This document shows positions 1-10,267 of a DNA stretch of 64,000 bases, piece after piece. Origin of the DNA: Gloeophyllum trabeum ATCC 11539 (lineage: Eukaryota > Basidiomycota > Agaricomycetes > Gloeophyllales > Gloeophyllaceae); NCBI RefSeq assembly GCF_000344685.1, contig NW_006920415.1, positions 1,333,695 through 1,397,694 of the forward strand, given 5' to 3'. The position numbers and the translations under genes are program-made. Each line of letters begins with the position of its first letter. Positions within the stretch are counted from its first letter, which is position 1. The notes beneath the pieces are model-generated. The model searched no databases. It was not told where the DNA came from and worked only from the letters and a program-made list of their open reading frames with translations.

Positions 1-680
1 ACGATAATTCTGGTACGCTGAGAGGGTGAAGTACAAAACTTGGATTTTCCACTACGCTCCATACATTTTTATGCTATTGGAATGGTTTTGCGTCCGCCCG
101 GAGTTAAATAACAAATATGCTCCGCATCCCACACAATTACTCAGCCTTTGCCCACCGCTATACCATGTCCCATACGATCCTGCCGTGTTTCCACGTGCTC
201 GTCCTAGGTCCTAGAGGTAGCCTCGACGCGTCAATGCTCGCTTGAAGTGCCTCATCACGCGGTACTGCAGGCTGATCACGTGCGGATTAGCTCCGGCCGC
301 TTGCTGACTGATACGTTCCGTCCGGCCGTCGATTTACGTCCGCTGACTCGGTCGCTTTGACGGAAACGAAGGGGAGTGATGACTGGGGAGTGGTAATACC
401 AATGACTCACTGCGACGCGGGCCTCCGCCGTTCCCGGAGATAATTAGTCACAAAGGTATTCTTCCGGGTGACTTCGGAGCATCTGGCTGCGGAGCTAAAT
501 CATTTTGGTGATCTGCGCCTGCCTTGAGGACGTTAGAAGGTCCGGAATTAAATACAGAACCCTTCGTCGGTTACTTGTCGCGTAAGAGGTTCGACAGGTG
601 GTGTCGAATAAACTTTGGAGGGGATGTATGGTGTGTCAAATTCACAATTTCGGGGGTCAGAAGATCGCTGGGGCTTATCA
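1..680 (-). repeat. Partial LTR, family A (third copy, truncated by window edge)
   Basis: Diverged relative of the two family-A LTRs at 3439-4589 and 4809-5940. The shared order includes the stretch around 60-130 ending in a GGAGTTAAATAAC motif, the block around 165-215 with a TGCTCGTCC core, the block around 290-312 (GCTCCGGCCGC), and the terminal GGGGTCAG..GGCTTATCA at 650-680. The right end GGCTTATCA is exactly the end of the other copies, in the orientation of 3439-4589. The left end lies outside the window, so target duplications cannot be checked. No coding content. It abuts the Tnp2-like remnant and may have truncated it. Confidence 0.7.
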
Positions 681-879
681 ACGCGCCACAACCGCGCGAA
701 GCACGATCACATACGACGCGGAGAAGAAGAATCATCCGAAGACTCAGACACTGACGAAGATAACCATGAGCTAGCTTTACAAGAGCAGTTCAAATACCGA
801 ACTCTCCTTGAACCCAACCTGCCACCTCATCTCCACACTGCCAGAAATTTCTTGCAAGTGACTAAAGCCTGCTTGATCA

Positions 880-2421
880 TCATGTTTGAGCTAATGCAGG
901 CCGAGGTAGTGGTTTCAGCACGTCACCATCCAGCATCAAGTGATACTCACCAGCCTTGCTGGGCTCGTAGTCAAGCCACTGCTCGCAGATGGACTCATTC
1001 TCGCCCTCTGCGAGAAAGCCAACTAGAAGATTTGACAGAGTGGAGATTGGTACAGTGGCCGCAGAGCAGATCCCCCAGTGAGACTCTCGAATAATGTCCG
1101 GTTTCGTGGTTGGAATAGTCCTACGTCGCAATGGGGACATGTAGAATCGGGCCCGCTGGAGGGAGCAAAGAGCTCGTGACACACCGGACAGGCAGGGGAT
1201 ATTTGGAACCTGTCTTCCAGCTCGAAGTTGTAGATTACTGATGTCAGCGTCAGCATCTTGTCGTTCTGCACGAGGTGTCCAAGGGCAATAAAAATGGTCC
1301 GCATTGTCCACAGGATGAGTGAGCACACGCAGAAAGTGACATGATACTTGATATTGAGGGAAGAAACTAGAATCAAGACCATGCGCATGAACCAAGAGTG
1401 GTGCGACTCTGAGTAAGACCGTCCAGGCTCGCAAGGCTCAAGCGGGGGAATGTCAAGCATGGGGGCAGCGCGAGAGGTCCTGGACTCATCCGCTGCAAAT
1501 CTGCTGGAGGCAAGAGGATTCTGGATATCGCCTCCATCGTCTGGATTGTCATAGAGATCAAGCTGTTGAGTGCTGAGTTGTGATTGCTTCTGGAGAGTCA
1601 AGACTTCCGTTTGAACACGGACCTTGCATGCACGCAGAGCTCATTGTTGAGCAAGAGATTTGTCCTCAGGGGCTGTGGGCTGCACAGGTTCCTGACGTCC
1701 CAGGTTCAGATCTCCAGTAGGTGCAGGCAGCTTGGGAGCAGTTGGGGCAGGGAAGGCTTCAGCGTTGGTGGCAGGATCACGCGCATATAGCGACGCACGG
1801 TCATCACTCAAGTCCTCTTGTCAATCGGGATCCTTGGTGGACCTTGGGGAGGGCACATATACCGAGCCATGATCGTCAGGAAAGTTGTCGGCAGGAGGCC
1901 CAGCCTCATTAGAGCTCTGATTGATGCTGCTAGATGAGTCAGAATCACTGGGGGAGGAGTGCGATTCGGTCAGAAGACCTGCCGAGCATGTAAGTTCATA
2001 CTGCTGGTCATGAGAATACTGCAAAGTAAAGATAGGATCAGTTGAAATACATCTTACGAGCTCGGGAACAGATAGAAGGCTTACATTAACATCCATGTTA
2101 AATATATCTTCATCATGGGGCTGCTTGGACTCTATCTCAAGTGGTCTGTGAGTTGGTGCCTGTGGCAGGGATGCACTCGGAGCATCAGGAACGATGGGCA
2201 GCGGCGGGCATATCCCTCTGTGAGAGGAACCGAAGGGGTGGGATAGCGAGGTAGATGGCTCAAGTTCCCAATTGGATTCCCCGGGATCTGGACGGCAGAA
2301 GTACGTACCCCCTTGATTATTTTGGAAGGTGATTTTGTTGTTCCACCGAAATTCCTCTCGTTGGTGCTTCTATTTCTTCCAACGACTTACTACTTTTCCA
2401 TGGCAGGCTTGACAGTAGCAT
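880..2421 (-). pseudogene. Decayed Tnp2/CACTA-type DNA transposase (N-terminal part)
   Basis: Reading the minus strand from 2421 downward, the sequence encodes a zinc-finger-like start CYCQACHGK, then (after an in-frame stop) HQREEFRWNN, a proline/serine-rich stretch and MDVNVSLLSVPELV (from 2096). Further down (about 1190-1100) comes a cysteine module CPVCHELF..CPHCDVGLF followed by LRPLYQSPLCQIF and LLVGFLAEG..CEQWLDY. This order of Cys-rich N terminus, linker, CxxC..CPxC module and PLYQ-type motif is typical of Tnp2-like transposases of agaricomycetes (family knowledge). The catalytic core is absent, and stops and frame changes interrupt the frame. The plus-strand ORF at 615-1094 is overlap without recognised homology. 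Confidence 0.6.
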
Positions 2422-2981
2422 CGGTAATTTTGTTTCTTAGTGGATGCCGAAGACATGGTGCCCAGGAATGAAGGGGGAGAGCGGGGGAGGACCAGACGAT
2501 AAGATGGGGGGAGGACTCAGGAGTGGCGAGTGAGCGAGGGACTTGGATCTGTCTTGTTCCTCTTTGCCTGAGTCGTCTTCAGTGGTGTGTGGGAGTGCTT
2601 GCACTCTCAGTGCAAGCTTTCCCACAGTCTGAGTCACTGCTAGAGGGTGTTTATTGTCGGACTTAGTATTTCCAGATGCCGAGCATCAGCCAGCTTGGTA
2701 GTACGAGCTCAATTAGAAGTCATAATACATTCTAGCCGGGCACAGGTGTAAGGAGTGCGAGTACCTATGAGAACTCAAGGTAGACGTGTCTCCTCGTATG
2801 CGCACGTACATCACACATTCAGTGTGTGATTTGCTCACATGCTTTGATCTTGTCACGTGTACTTGAACTCATCATAGGTCATGTGCTTGCTTGATCCGAT
2901 AGATTAGATTACATCTTGTACTCATATCTGTTCGTAGTGTAAATACCCGTGTCCTGAACCCAGTAACTACAGATCTCAAAT
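2422..2981. other. Non-coding stretch between transposon remnants
   Basis: No supported gene. It separates the Tnp2-like remnant from the 5' edge of the MULE transposase. The interval 2651-2970 starts TG and ends CA and looks AT-rich and promoter-like, but I found no matching target duplication, so no LTR is called. Confidence 0.4.
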
Positions 2982-3438
2982 ATGCTGAATGGTGCACGTC
3001 GGGAAGCTCACGACAAAGTGATCGCACTTGGGGGGGGGGATGTCAATGCAATACTGAACAAACTCGAAGCATCATACAAAAGTGGAGAAGGATGGCGCTA
3101 CTACATACGGCTTAATGATCAGCAAGTCATTACAGCATTGTGGTGGCAATCACCAGAGCAAGAGGCTCTCGCCCATCGCTTTTCGGACATACTGATAAAC
3201 AACAATTCTTACGGCAGGAATCAGTATGGCTACCCACTCAATATTGGCATTGGTATTGATAACTTCGGCAAGAATCGGAATCTCTGGTATTGCCTGCATC
3301 AGACTGAAGACACCAAGACACATAAGTGGGTACTCCCAAACCATCTGCATGGGACCAGAGAAGTCCCGCCCGAAGTCCTCATGGCAGATCATCACGCATC
3401 AATTGTGGCCAGTGCAAAGTTTGTTCTTCCCTTAACAC

Positions 3439-4589
3439 TGATATGCACAGACACACAACAATCACCAAGGACCAAAAGAAATAAACCTAACACCAGTGGT
3501 ATGGGTGGAGGCAGTCTGAGACAACTGAGGGGTATTTTAATAGTTCGAGGGGGAAGGAGGAGTAAGACGACATAGGGTAGTCAATAGGAAGACCTAGAAA
3601 AATAAAACAAATTCTTTGATGCCTGAAACAAACACTAGTTGACGCGACGGAGTATTTATCTCCGAAAAGTGTATTTATCTCCGAAAAGTCGCAATCAAAG
3701 TCGCAAGCAATGACACCTGTTGTAGGATCATGCCCGCGGTGGCCGAAATTGCTGGAGAGACTTGGTTAATTTTATTTCGCTATGTAGGACACACCGGAGA
3801 TAATTAAACCGACGGTGGAGATAAATCACTCGACGAGTCAGGCCTATTGGCAAAGCTAGGATCGGTTATAATTCGCTAAGTTCGACACTTTGGAACTTCG
3901 AGGGTCACTGAGATCGTAACGCTAATTCTCTGAGATGGTGAAGTCGAAACTTGTTTTTCTGTATGCTACTTTGTACAATTTATACTACAGGAATGGCTTT
4001 GCGACCGTCTGGAGATAAATAACAAATAAATGCCGCTGCCCACCAGATTGCTCAGCACTTGCCGCCATTATACCATGCACCATACAACTCCCTTGCGCTC
4101 CCACTTGCTCGTCCCAGCCCCTAGAGGTCGCCTCGATGCTCCGCCACCTGCCCTAAGCGGTCCCATCACTCCGCGCGATGCACTAGTCACGTGCTAATTA
4201 CCGCTGGCCGCTCGCTGACTGATGCTGACCTCATGGTGACTCATATACATCTGCACCTTCGGTATTTTGATGGAAATGAGGGGAGTGAGTGTTGGAGGTT
4301 GGGCATGAGGAAGACGCCCCTCGATAGAAGTGTCCGCGGGTCCCGGAGCTAATGCAGCTAGAAGTCGCATTGGTTAAGTCACTCCAGAGCTTCGGTGCGC
4401 GGAGATAAAGCGCAGAATGGGTCCGAGTACGCCTCGAGGATGTTGGGAAGTCCGGAGCTAAATAGAAAAAGTCTTTAGAGCCCATAGAAGCCTAGAGGTG
4501 TGTGAGCGCTGTGTCGAATAAGCTCCAGAGGGCTTGTACAATGCGCTGAGTCCGCGTTTTCGGGGGTCAGACGATCCTGAGGCTTATCA
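3439..4589 (-). repeat. Solo LTR A1 (about 1.15 kb) inserted in MULE transposase
   Basis: Near-identical inverted copy of 4809-5940. Read on the minus strand it starts TGATAAGCC and ends GTGCATATCA, giving TG..CA ends with a TGATA/TATCA terminal inverted match. On the plus strand it is preceded by ACAC. The sequence that would have followed it before the inversion is ACGC (now beside A2). Restoring the uninserted site (..TTA ACGC ACC..) keeps the transposase frame, so a 4-bp duplication ACGC with one mutation fits. A short tandem duplication of GTATTTATCTCCGAAAAG lies at about 3651-3688. No internal retroelement sequence is adjacent, hence solo LTR. Confidence 0.8.
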
Positions 4590-4808
4590 ACGGTCATGAC
4601 AGGGATACATCTCCGCAGCTAAATAGTCTGCTGCAGTGGGGTAGCCGATAAGGAGAACCTTCCATTGCTCTTCGAAATCGTCTGGGCTCACAGCTCGGTA
4701 TGTCTCCCAGAAGTCTGCCTTGAACTGGTCCCATTGTGATCCGAGCCGAATGCGCACAGCAGTAGTCATGTTACCGTCGATGTGATGAAGACAGAAGAGA
4801 TGGTGCGT
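4590..4808 (-). other. Inverted internal segment of the MULE transposase
   Basis: On the minus strand this 219-bp spacer encodes the transposase residues that belong between the left block (ending FVLPLT) and the right block (starting RWAWAW): HHLFCLHHIDGN, RIRLGSQWDQFKADFWETY, AVSPDDFEEQW and YPTAADYLAAEMYPCHD. Both flanking blocks are on the plus strand, so only this part is flipped. The breakpoints coincide with the inner ends of the two LTRs. Confidence 0.85.
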
Positions 4809-5940
4809 TGATAAGCCTCAGGATCGTCTGACCCCCGAAAACGCGGACTCAGCGCATTGTACAAGCCCTCTGGAGCTTATTCGACACAGCGCTCACACAC
4901 CTCTAGGCTTCTATGGGCTCTAAAGACTTTTTCTATTTAGCTCCGGACTTCCCAACATCCTCGAGGCGTACTCGGACCCATTCTGCGCTTTATCTCCGCG
5001 CACCGAAGCTCTGGAGTGACTTAACCAATGCGACTTCTAGCTGCATTAGCTCCGGGACCCGCGGACACTTCTATCGAGGGGCATCTTCCTCATGCCCAAC
5101 CTCCAACACTCACTCCCCTCATTTCCATCAAAATACCGAAGGTGCAGATGTATATGAGTCACCATGAGGTCAGCATCAGTCAGCGAGCGGCCAGCGGTAA
5201 TTAGCACGTGACTAGTGCATCGCGCGGAGTGATGGGACCGCTTAGGGCAGGTGGCGGAGCATCGAGGCGACCTATAGGGGCTGGAAAGAGCAAGTGGGAG
5301 CGCAAGAGAGTCGTATGGTGTATGGTATAGCGGAGGAAAGTGCTGAGCAATCCTGTGGGTAGCGGCGTTTATTTGTTATTTATCTCCGAACGGTCGCAAA
5401 GCCATTCCTGTAGTATAAATTGTACAAAGTAGCATACAGAAAAACAAGTTTCGACTTCACCATCTCAGAGAATTAGCGTTACGATCTCAGCGACCCGAGA
5501 AGTTCGAAAGCGTCGAACTTAGCGAATTATAACCGATCTTAGCTTTGCCAATAGGCCTGACTCATCGAGTGAATTAGCTCCGCCATCGATTCAATTAGCT
5601 CCGGTGCGTCTCACATAGCGAAATAAAAATTAAACAAGTCCCTTTAGCGTTTTCTACTCCCGTGGGCCCGAACCTACACTCAGTTCCGTGGTTTGCGACT
5701 TTGTTTGCGACTTTTCGGAGATAAATACTCCGGAGCGTCCATTAGTGTTTGTTTCAGGCATCAAGGTTTTGTTTTATTTTTCTAGGTCTTCCTACGGACT
5801 ACCCTACGGCGTCTTACTCCTCCTTTCCCCCTCGAACTATTAAATACCCTTCAGTTGTCTCTGACCGCCTTCACCCATATCACGGGGTTTAGGTTTATTC
5901 CTTTTGGTCCTTGGTGATTGTTGTGTGTCAGTGCATATCA
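4809..5940 (+). repeat. Solo LTR A2 (about 1.13 kb), inverted relative to A1
   Basis: Starts TGATAAGCC and ends GCATATCA. The sequence just outside both ends is CCGT, a perfect 4-bp target duplication. Removing the LTR and one CCGT restores CAT GAC CGT TGG, i.e. the expected transposase residues HDRW. A TATA-like TATTAAATACC near 5840, about 100 bp before the 3' end, fits an LTR promoter with a short transcribed 3' portion. A MGSKDFF.. reading frame at 4913-5167 occurs identically in A1 at 4231-4485; it is a shared LTR ORF with no recognised function and no sign of selection. Confidence 0.82.
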
Positions 5941-7807
5941 CCGTTGGGCTTGGGCTTGGGTATGTCAAGTTTTTACAGCTGGTACTAGGACAAACAGCAG
6001 GTCCGAAGTCGAAAACCAAGTCAATAAGGCGCTGGGTGGGCCAAAGAAGACTCTGTTACAGTTGTCTGATGCTCTGAATGAACGGACAGAAGGGCAGACA
6101 GTCAATGATATGGTTCATGTATGGGAGGTGGGTGGATTGGTACCTCTATTCCATCCACCAGTCATCATACTGATACTCTTTCTCCAGTCTTCACAACAGC
6201 AACATAATACCCATATTGAGAGCATTTTTGCACGCCTGCTGGAGTTGCTCCGCAAGTATGCGGGTCCTTACGCTCTAAATATAGTCCGGAATCAGATGGA
6301 GCACCGCGTCTTCTATACCACAGAAGTCCTACAGCTTCCTGAAGGTGCACATAGTTGGGTATGTGATTCGGATCATGACATCTTTATCTCCATTGAACCA
6401 TGACTGCAACTCCCTATAGGAACCATCAATGCTTCAGGCACAACTATGCAATTCAACTGGGATAAAGGAGAAGAGAAGGTATGCATTCCAATATCAGGTG
6501 TTGAGATTAGGGTGCTGATCTACCATGCCAGCGATCACATAACAACTTTTCCAATGACTTTGCCCACATTTCTGTGAACTGGCTACTGCAGCAAGCGATC
6601 ACAAACGGTCTCAAAGTACAGCACATCCTCCAGATTATCTATTTGGGTCCATCAGCAATGCATTACCTACTTTTGCTCACTGATGGACGCTACATCTGTG
6701 ATTGCGCCATGGGCCTCAGTCTTGGGCTCCCATGCCGGCACTTCTTTCAAGCTTTGGTAAAGTTTAAGGGGCTCATATTTCATATAAGTTTAGTATGGGC
6801 AAGGTGCGTAGCGTTTTATATGAATCAAATGTGTGCACAGACCCGTGTCGTTGGGTACGGGTACCCAGGTACCGGTGGGTCTTGGTTTTGAGAGCGCGTC
6901 AAACAATGTAGTCTCGATACCTGTCGGGTAACTGGTGTGGCCAATGCAATCTGTGACCGCATCCGTTGGTACTCTCACCTGTGATCCGCACAGTTTACAG
7001 GACCATGAGCCATTCATCACTGACTGTGTCACTGGTACCTATACTATGCACTACTTATTATTGCCATCTGCACGAGCTACCAGGAACACATACTGATGTT
7101 GCATGTAGAGGGTACCAAGACCCAAAGATTCCATCCCGGCAGTGACACTCTCCAGAGTTGCACCGAGCACCCTCGAAGGTGCTGCTTCGTGCTCGGTTAT
7201 GGCACCGTTAGTACCCTCCTCGTTCACCAATCCTTTTGGACGTAGACAGTGCAACGGCTCCCCTCCACCTTCTACTCAAACAATTGGAGCTCGGACCATA
7301 TTTCACAAAGCGCAAGCCACAATGAAGAGCGTGTATCCATATATACAAACTCAAGAACAGCTTGATACTCTTCTGGGTGGAATCAAGGAACTACAGTATG
7401 TGTGACGGCTGTTCATTCGATGAGATGCTGAATACTGGTTACAGGGATCGTCATACGCAAAGTGAAACAGAGACGATGATACGTGATCCTCCCGCCATCA
7501 ACCGGAAAGGCCGCCATCAGACAGCTCAGCTAACATCTCATATTGAAGGCCCACTGCGCGGCGGAGGGCCCACAAAAATGGGACGAACGTCAGCTGTGCA
7601 ACAGACCTCAACCAACCCGTCCAACCCATCTAGCAATCCTGCGCCATCTGATCCAGCCTCCACCAGTGCAGCACTACTGGGACTTGGCTCTAGCGGAGAT
7701 GCTGCTGCTCGGCATGCACTTCAGGCTGATGACGTAGATGACCCAGCAAACCTGGGGTGTAAAGATAATATAATATATTTGACCTTTGCGTAGACGTGTG
7801 TGTCTAT

Positions 7808-7982
7808 GAACGAACAGACAAGTAAACCCACTTAGCACGTCTAACGAACGAGTGCAAAGATTGGTCGCATTACCTGTGAACGAACAGACAAGTAAACTAC
7901 AGGTAATGGTAAGTCCATGAATGAACGGGTTCACAAATACAAACTCACCCCACTTAGCACGTCTAACGAACGAGTGCAAAGA
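7808..7982. repeat. Short direct repeats downstream of MULE remnant
   Basis: A 35-bp unit beginning CCCACTTAGCACG and ending GTGCAAAGAT occurs at 7827-7861 and 7948-7982. A 20-bp unit GAACGAACAGACAAGTAAAC occurs at 7808-7827 and 7878-7897. They interleave as a small compound repeat of unknown role, plausibly the 3' subterminal region of the MULE element or a slipped duplication. Confidence 0.7.
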
Positions 7983-8432
7983 TGGGGGTGTATCTACAGG
8001 GGCGTTGTACTTAAGGTCCTCGAGCTTGCAAGGTATGGTACAGCAATCTAGATACGTCAAAAGGTTATCACAACACTATATGAGCTGTCAGAGTGATAAA
8101 GAGTGACAATAAGAGAACGAAAGATAAACATAACCCAAAAAGGAAAGAATGTCGCTAAATTTGGAATCCGTGCAGTTTGCCACAGCCTGAGAAACAGAGT
8201 GGTGTCACCTCTCTGATTCCCACAGTCACTCCAACATGGGTGTTGAACTAGGCACTGACTTAGCTGCCAGGTTCTACAATGTACCAGGATGTACCGGAAC
8301 CCTCTGGAACATTCTGGTATATTCCACTATTGTACAAAGGCATGGAGCTCATGTGGGTCAGTGACATCATAGGTGGAGCTCAGTAGGATTAGGGATATTC
8401 CACATAGGTTAGTCAGCCTATGGGCCACAGTG

Positions 8433-8439
8433 TATATAA
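8433..8439 (+). promoter_or_regulatory. TATA box upstream of zinc-knuckle mini-ORF
   Basis: TATATAA 138 bp before an ATG at 8571. A CAGGTGAGTT donor-like site lies at about 8515, so a spliced leader is possible. The surroundings (8240-8520) look like a transposon promoter. No experimental support is visible. Confidence 0.35.
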
Positions 8440-8570
8440 ACCCTGCAGCTCTGCTGCCTAATGACAAGGGTCGTTTATACAAGCTTTACCAGTAGCTACA
8501 GCATCCACTCAATACAGGTGAGTTGTGTAGGGCACACTGTGCGTGCTGCTGCCTCCATAACTCTTCATCA

Positions 8571-8675
8571 ATGGGGAGGAAACGTCGGAGGTGTGGCTTG
8601 TGTAAACAAACAGGTCACAATCACCAGATGTGTCCGACTCAAACAGGGACACAGTGGGAGATAGATGGACATTAG
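8571..8675 (+). CDS. 34-residue zinc-knuckle mini-protein
   Basis: ATG at 8571, stop TAG at 8673. The short product begins MGRKRRRCGLCKQTGHNHQMCP, split here as a basic patch (RKRRR) then a CX2CX4HX4C zinc knuckle (CGLC..GHN..MC). Such knuckles are used by retroelement Gag proteins and by some MULE/FAR1-related transposases to bind nucleic acid (family knowledge). It sits in the transposon-rich region, 130 bp downstream of a TATA-like box and just before the inverted LTR pair, so it is most likely an exon or debris of a mobile element. It could be a first exon, but no continuation was found before the LTR at 8841. Confidence 0.4.
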   Translation: MGRKRRRCGLCKQTGHNHQMCPTQTGTQWEIDGH

Positions 8676-8840
8676 ATACAGATCTCCTGTGAATTATCGT
8701 ATGACTCGCTAATGGTACAGAGGATCTGAGTGCAGATTAGTTTCTCGATTCATAGATGTCACGTTCGTAGTTCAGCAACTCCCCTTGCCAGATAAGCAAA
8801 ATTATTAAGGGGGGTTGCTGGATAGAATTATCCGGTTTTT

Positions 8841-9288
8841 TGTTAGGAAGCGATGTCCTAACTAGTCGTCTTGAGATAACTGGGCCACGTGCCAACAGTT
8901 ATGTCGTCACTACCTCAGTAAGCTTACTGAAAGGTAGGTCTGGCTGGGCTGATGCCAACGGTCAAGTCAAGAGTCCAGGTAATTGCTGTATTCAACAGGA
9001 GGTTGAACTAAGGAATACATGGGTTTTCCTACAGTATATATAGTAACTGGTATAGGGGTTAATACCCAAAGAAGAGAACAATAAGAAAGGATGTGTTAGC
9101 TATCCTGTGAGAATGTAACTCAGAGAAATGAGAAATACAAGGGCGCCCATTAGTAGAAGGTGAGTCAAGGGAGATAACGTGTGAGAAGAAGATAGCGTCC
9201 ATGGGAAGGTCTACTCAGAGAAAGGTACTGTCCAATAGCAATGCTCGGAATGGAAATAGAATGAGATAAGCATGGGAAAATCATAACA
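8841..9288 (+). repeat. Solo LTR B1 (448 bp) with TTTTT target duplication
   Basis: Starts TGTTAGGAAG and ends AATCATAACA (TGTTA/TAACA termini). It is flanked by TTTTT at 8836-8840 and 9289-9293, a perfect 5-bp duplication. A TATATATAG box lies near 9035. Near-identical to LTR B2 on the other strand. The size, termini and 5-bp duplication suit a Ty1/copia-type solo LTR (family knowledge). The ORF 8840-9043 lies inside the LTR and is not a gene. Confidence 0.88.
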
Positions 9289-9335
9289 TTTTTAACTTGT
9301 AAATTTATTGTAATCAGTCTGTGAGATTGAAATTG

Positions 9336-9783
9336 TGTTATGATTTTCCCATGCTTATCTCATTCTATTTCCATTCCGAGCATTGCTATTGGACAGTACC
9401 TTTCTCTGAGTAGACCTTCCCATGGACGCCATCTTCTTCTCACACGTTATCTCCCTTGACTCACCTTCTACCAATGGGCACCCTTGTATTTCTCATTTCT
9501 CTGAGTTACATTCTCACAGGATAGCTAACACATCCTTTCTTATTGTTCTCTTCTTTGGGTATTAACCCCTATACCAGTTACTATATATACTGTAGGAAAA
9601 CCCATGTATTCCTTAGTTCAACCTCCTGTTGAATACAGCAATTACCTGGACTCTTGACTTGACCGTTGGCATTGGCCCGGCCAGACCTACCTTTCAGTAT
9701 GCTTACTGAGGTAGTGACGACATAACTGTTGGCACGTGGCCCAGTTATCTCAAGACGACTAGTTAGGACATCGCTTCCTAACA
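9336..9783 (-). repeat. Solo LTR B2 (448 bp) with AATTG target duplication
   Basis: Inverted near-identical copy of LTR B1, same length, separated by 47 bp. It is flanked by AATTG at 9331-9335 and 9784-9788, a perfect 5-bp duplication. The different target duplications prove two independent insertions rather than one foldback element. The minus-strand ORF 9581-9916 is LTR sequence plus flank. Confidence 0.88.
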
Positions 9784-10267
9784 AATTGCTGTCAAAAAAT
9801 GTGGCGAGTAATCGAAGCTGTCTGTCCAATTGGGGTTGAATTGGGGTTGCACAAACCCACTGAAGCCCCTTCTGTGCCCTCCCCCTAATGGTTTCCATAG
9901 TCACTACTACTGGCATTGCATTGGAAATGTGATGCCTCTACAGAAGCCTTGTATACATATAATTAGTCATCGGGCATGGACAACTTGAAATTCATGGATA
10001 TCACTGTTTACTGTACAACAATATGTGCATAGCAAACTGTATTTTATAGATTGAAAGCATCGCCGCCATTGTCTTTCTCGCTAAATACAACAATAGTTGC
10101 GGTGTGGCAATTCCCTAGGCTCTGCTCAGGTGGCGTGGCATCCCCTCACGTGCCCAGACGTTCGCCGTTCGCGAACGCGTTCGGCGGGCGAACCTCCCAG
10201 TCGCCAGGGCGTTCTCGAGAACCTTAAGTTGTCCGAAACGCTCATCCAGGCTTACGCGGTCACCACA
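9784..10267. other. Intergenic region, transposon zone to first housekeeping gene
   Basis: No gene seen. Base composition changes from AT-rich transposon DNA to GC-rich coding DNA near 10,100. It contains the promoter and 5' UTR of the deubiquitinase gene starting at 10,268. Confidence 0.5.

Larger units (their letters stand above)
2982..7560 (+). pseudogene. MULE-type transposase, interrupted by two LTRs and internally inverted
   Basis: Fragments of a Mutator-like (MULE) transposase in collinear order. 2982-3438 encodes the N-terminal/DDE part (WWQSPEQEALAHRFSDILIN, GYPLNIGIGIDNF, PPEVLMADHHASIVASAKFVLPLT). 4590-4808 encodes the next ~70 residues on the opposite strand (HHLFCLHHIDGNMTT..YPCHD). 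5941-6410 continues with RWAWAWVCQVFTAGTRTN and QQHNTHIESIFARLLELL; a probable intron lies at 6120-6186. 6560-6760 carries the SWIM zinc finger (CDCAMGLSLGLPCRHFFQAL). A C-terminal tail (IFHKAQATMKSVYPYIQTQEQLD near 7300; IRDPPAINRKGR near 7480) follows. Frames are broken between blocks. The 5' start is missing. Clearly non-functional; the order matches the fungal MULE family I know. Confidence 0.8.

Noticed and set aside
4231..5167. Identical 84-residue ORFs in the two family-A LTRs
   Set aside because: Identity follows from LTR identity; the diverged copy at the window start does not keep the frame.
8240..8517. Possible extra LTR (TG..CA ends, TATA box)
   Set aside because: No target duplication, poor terminal match and no second copy in the window.
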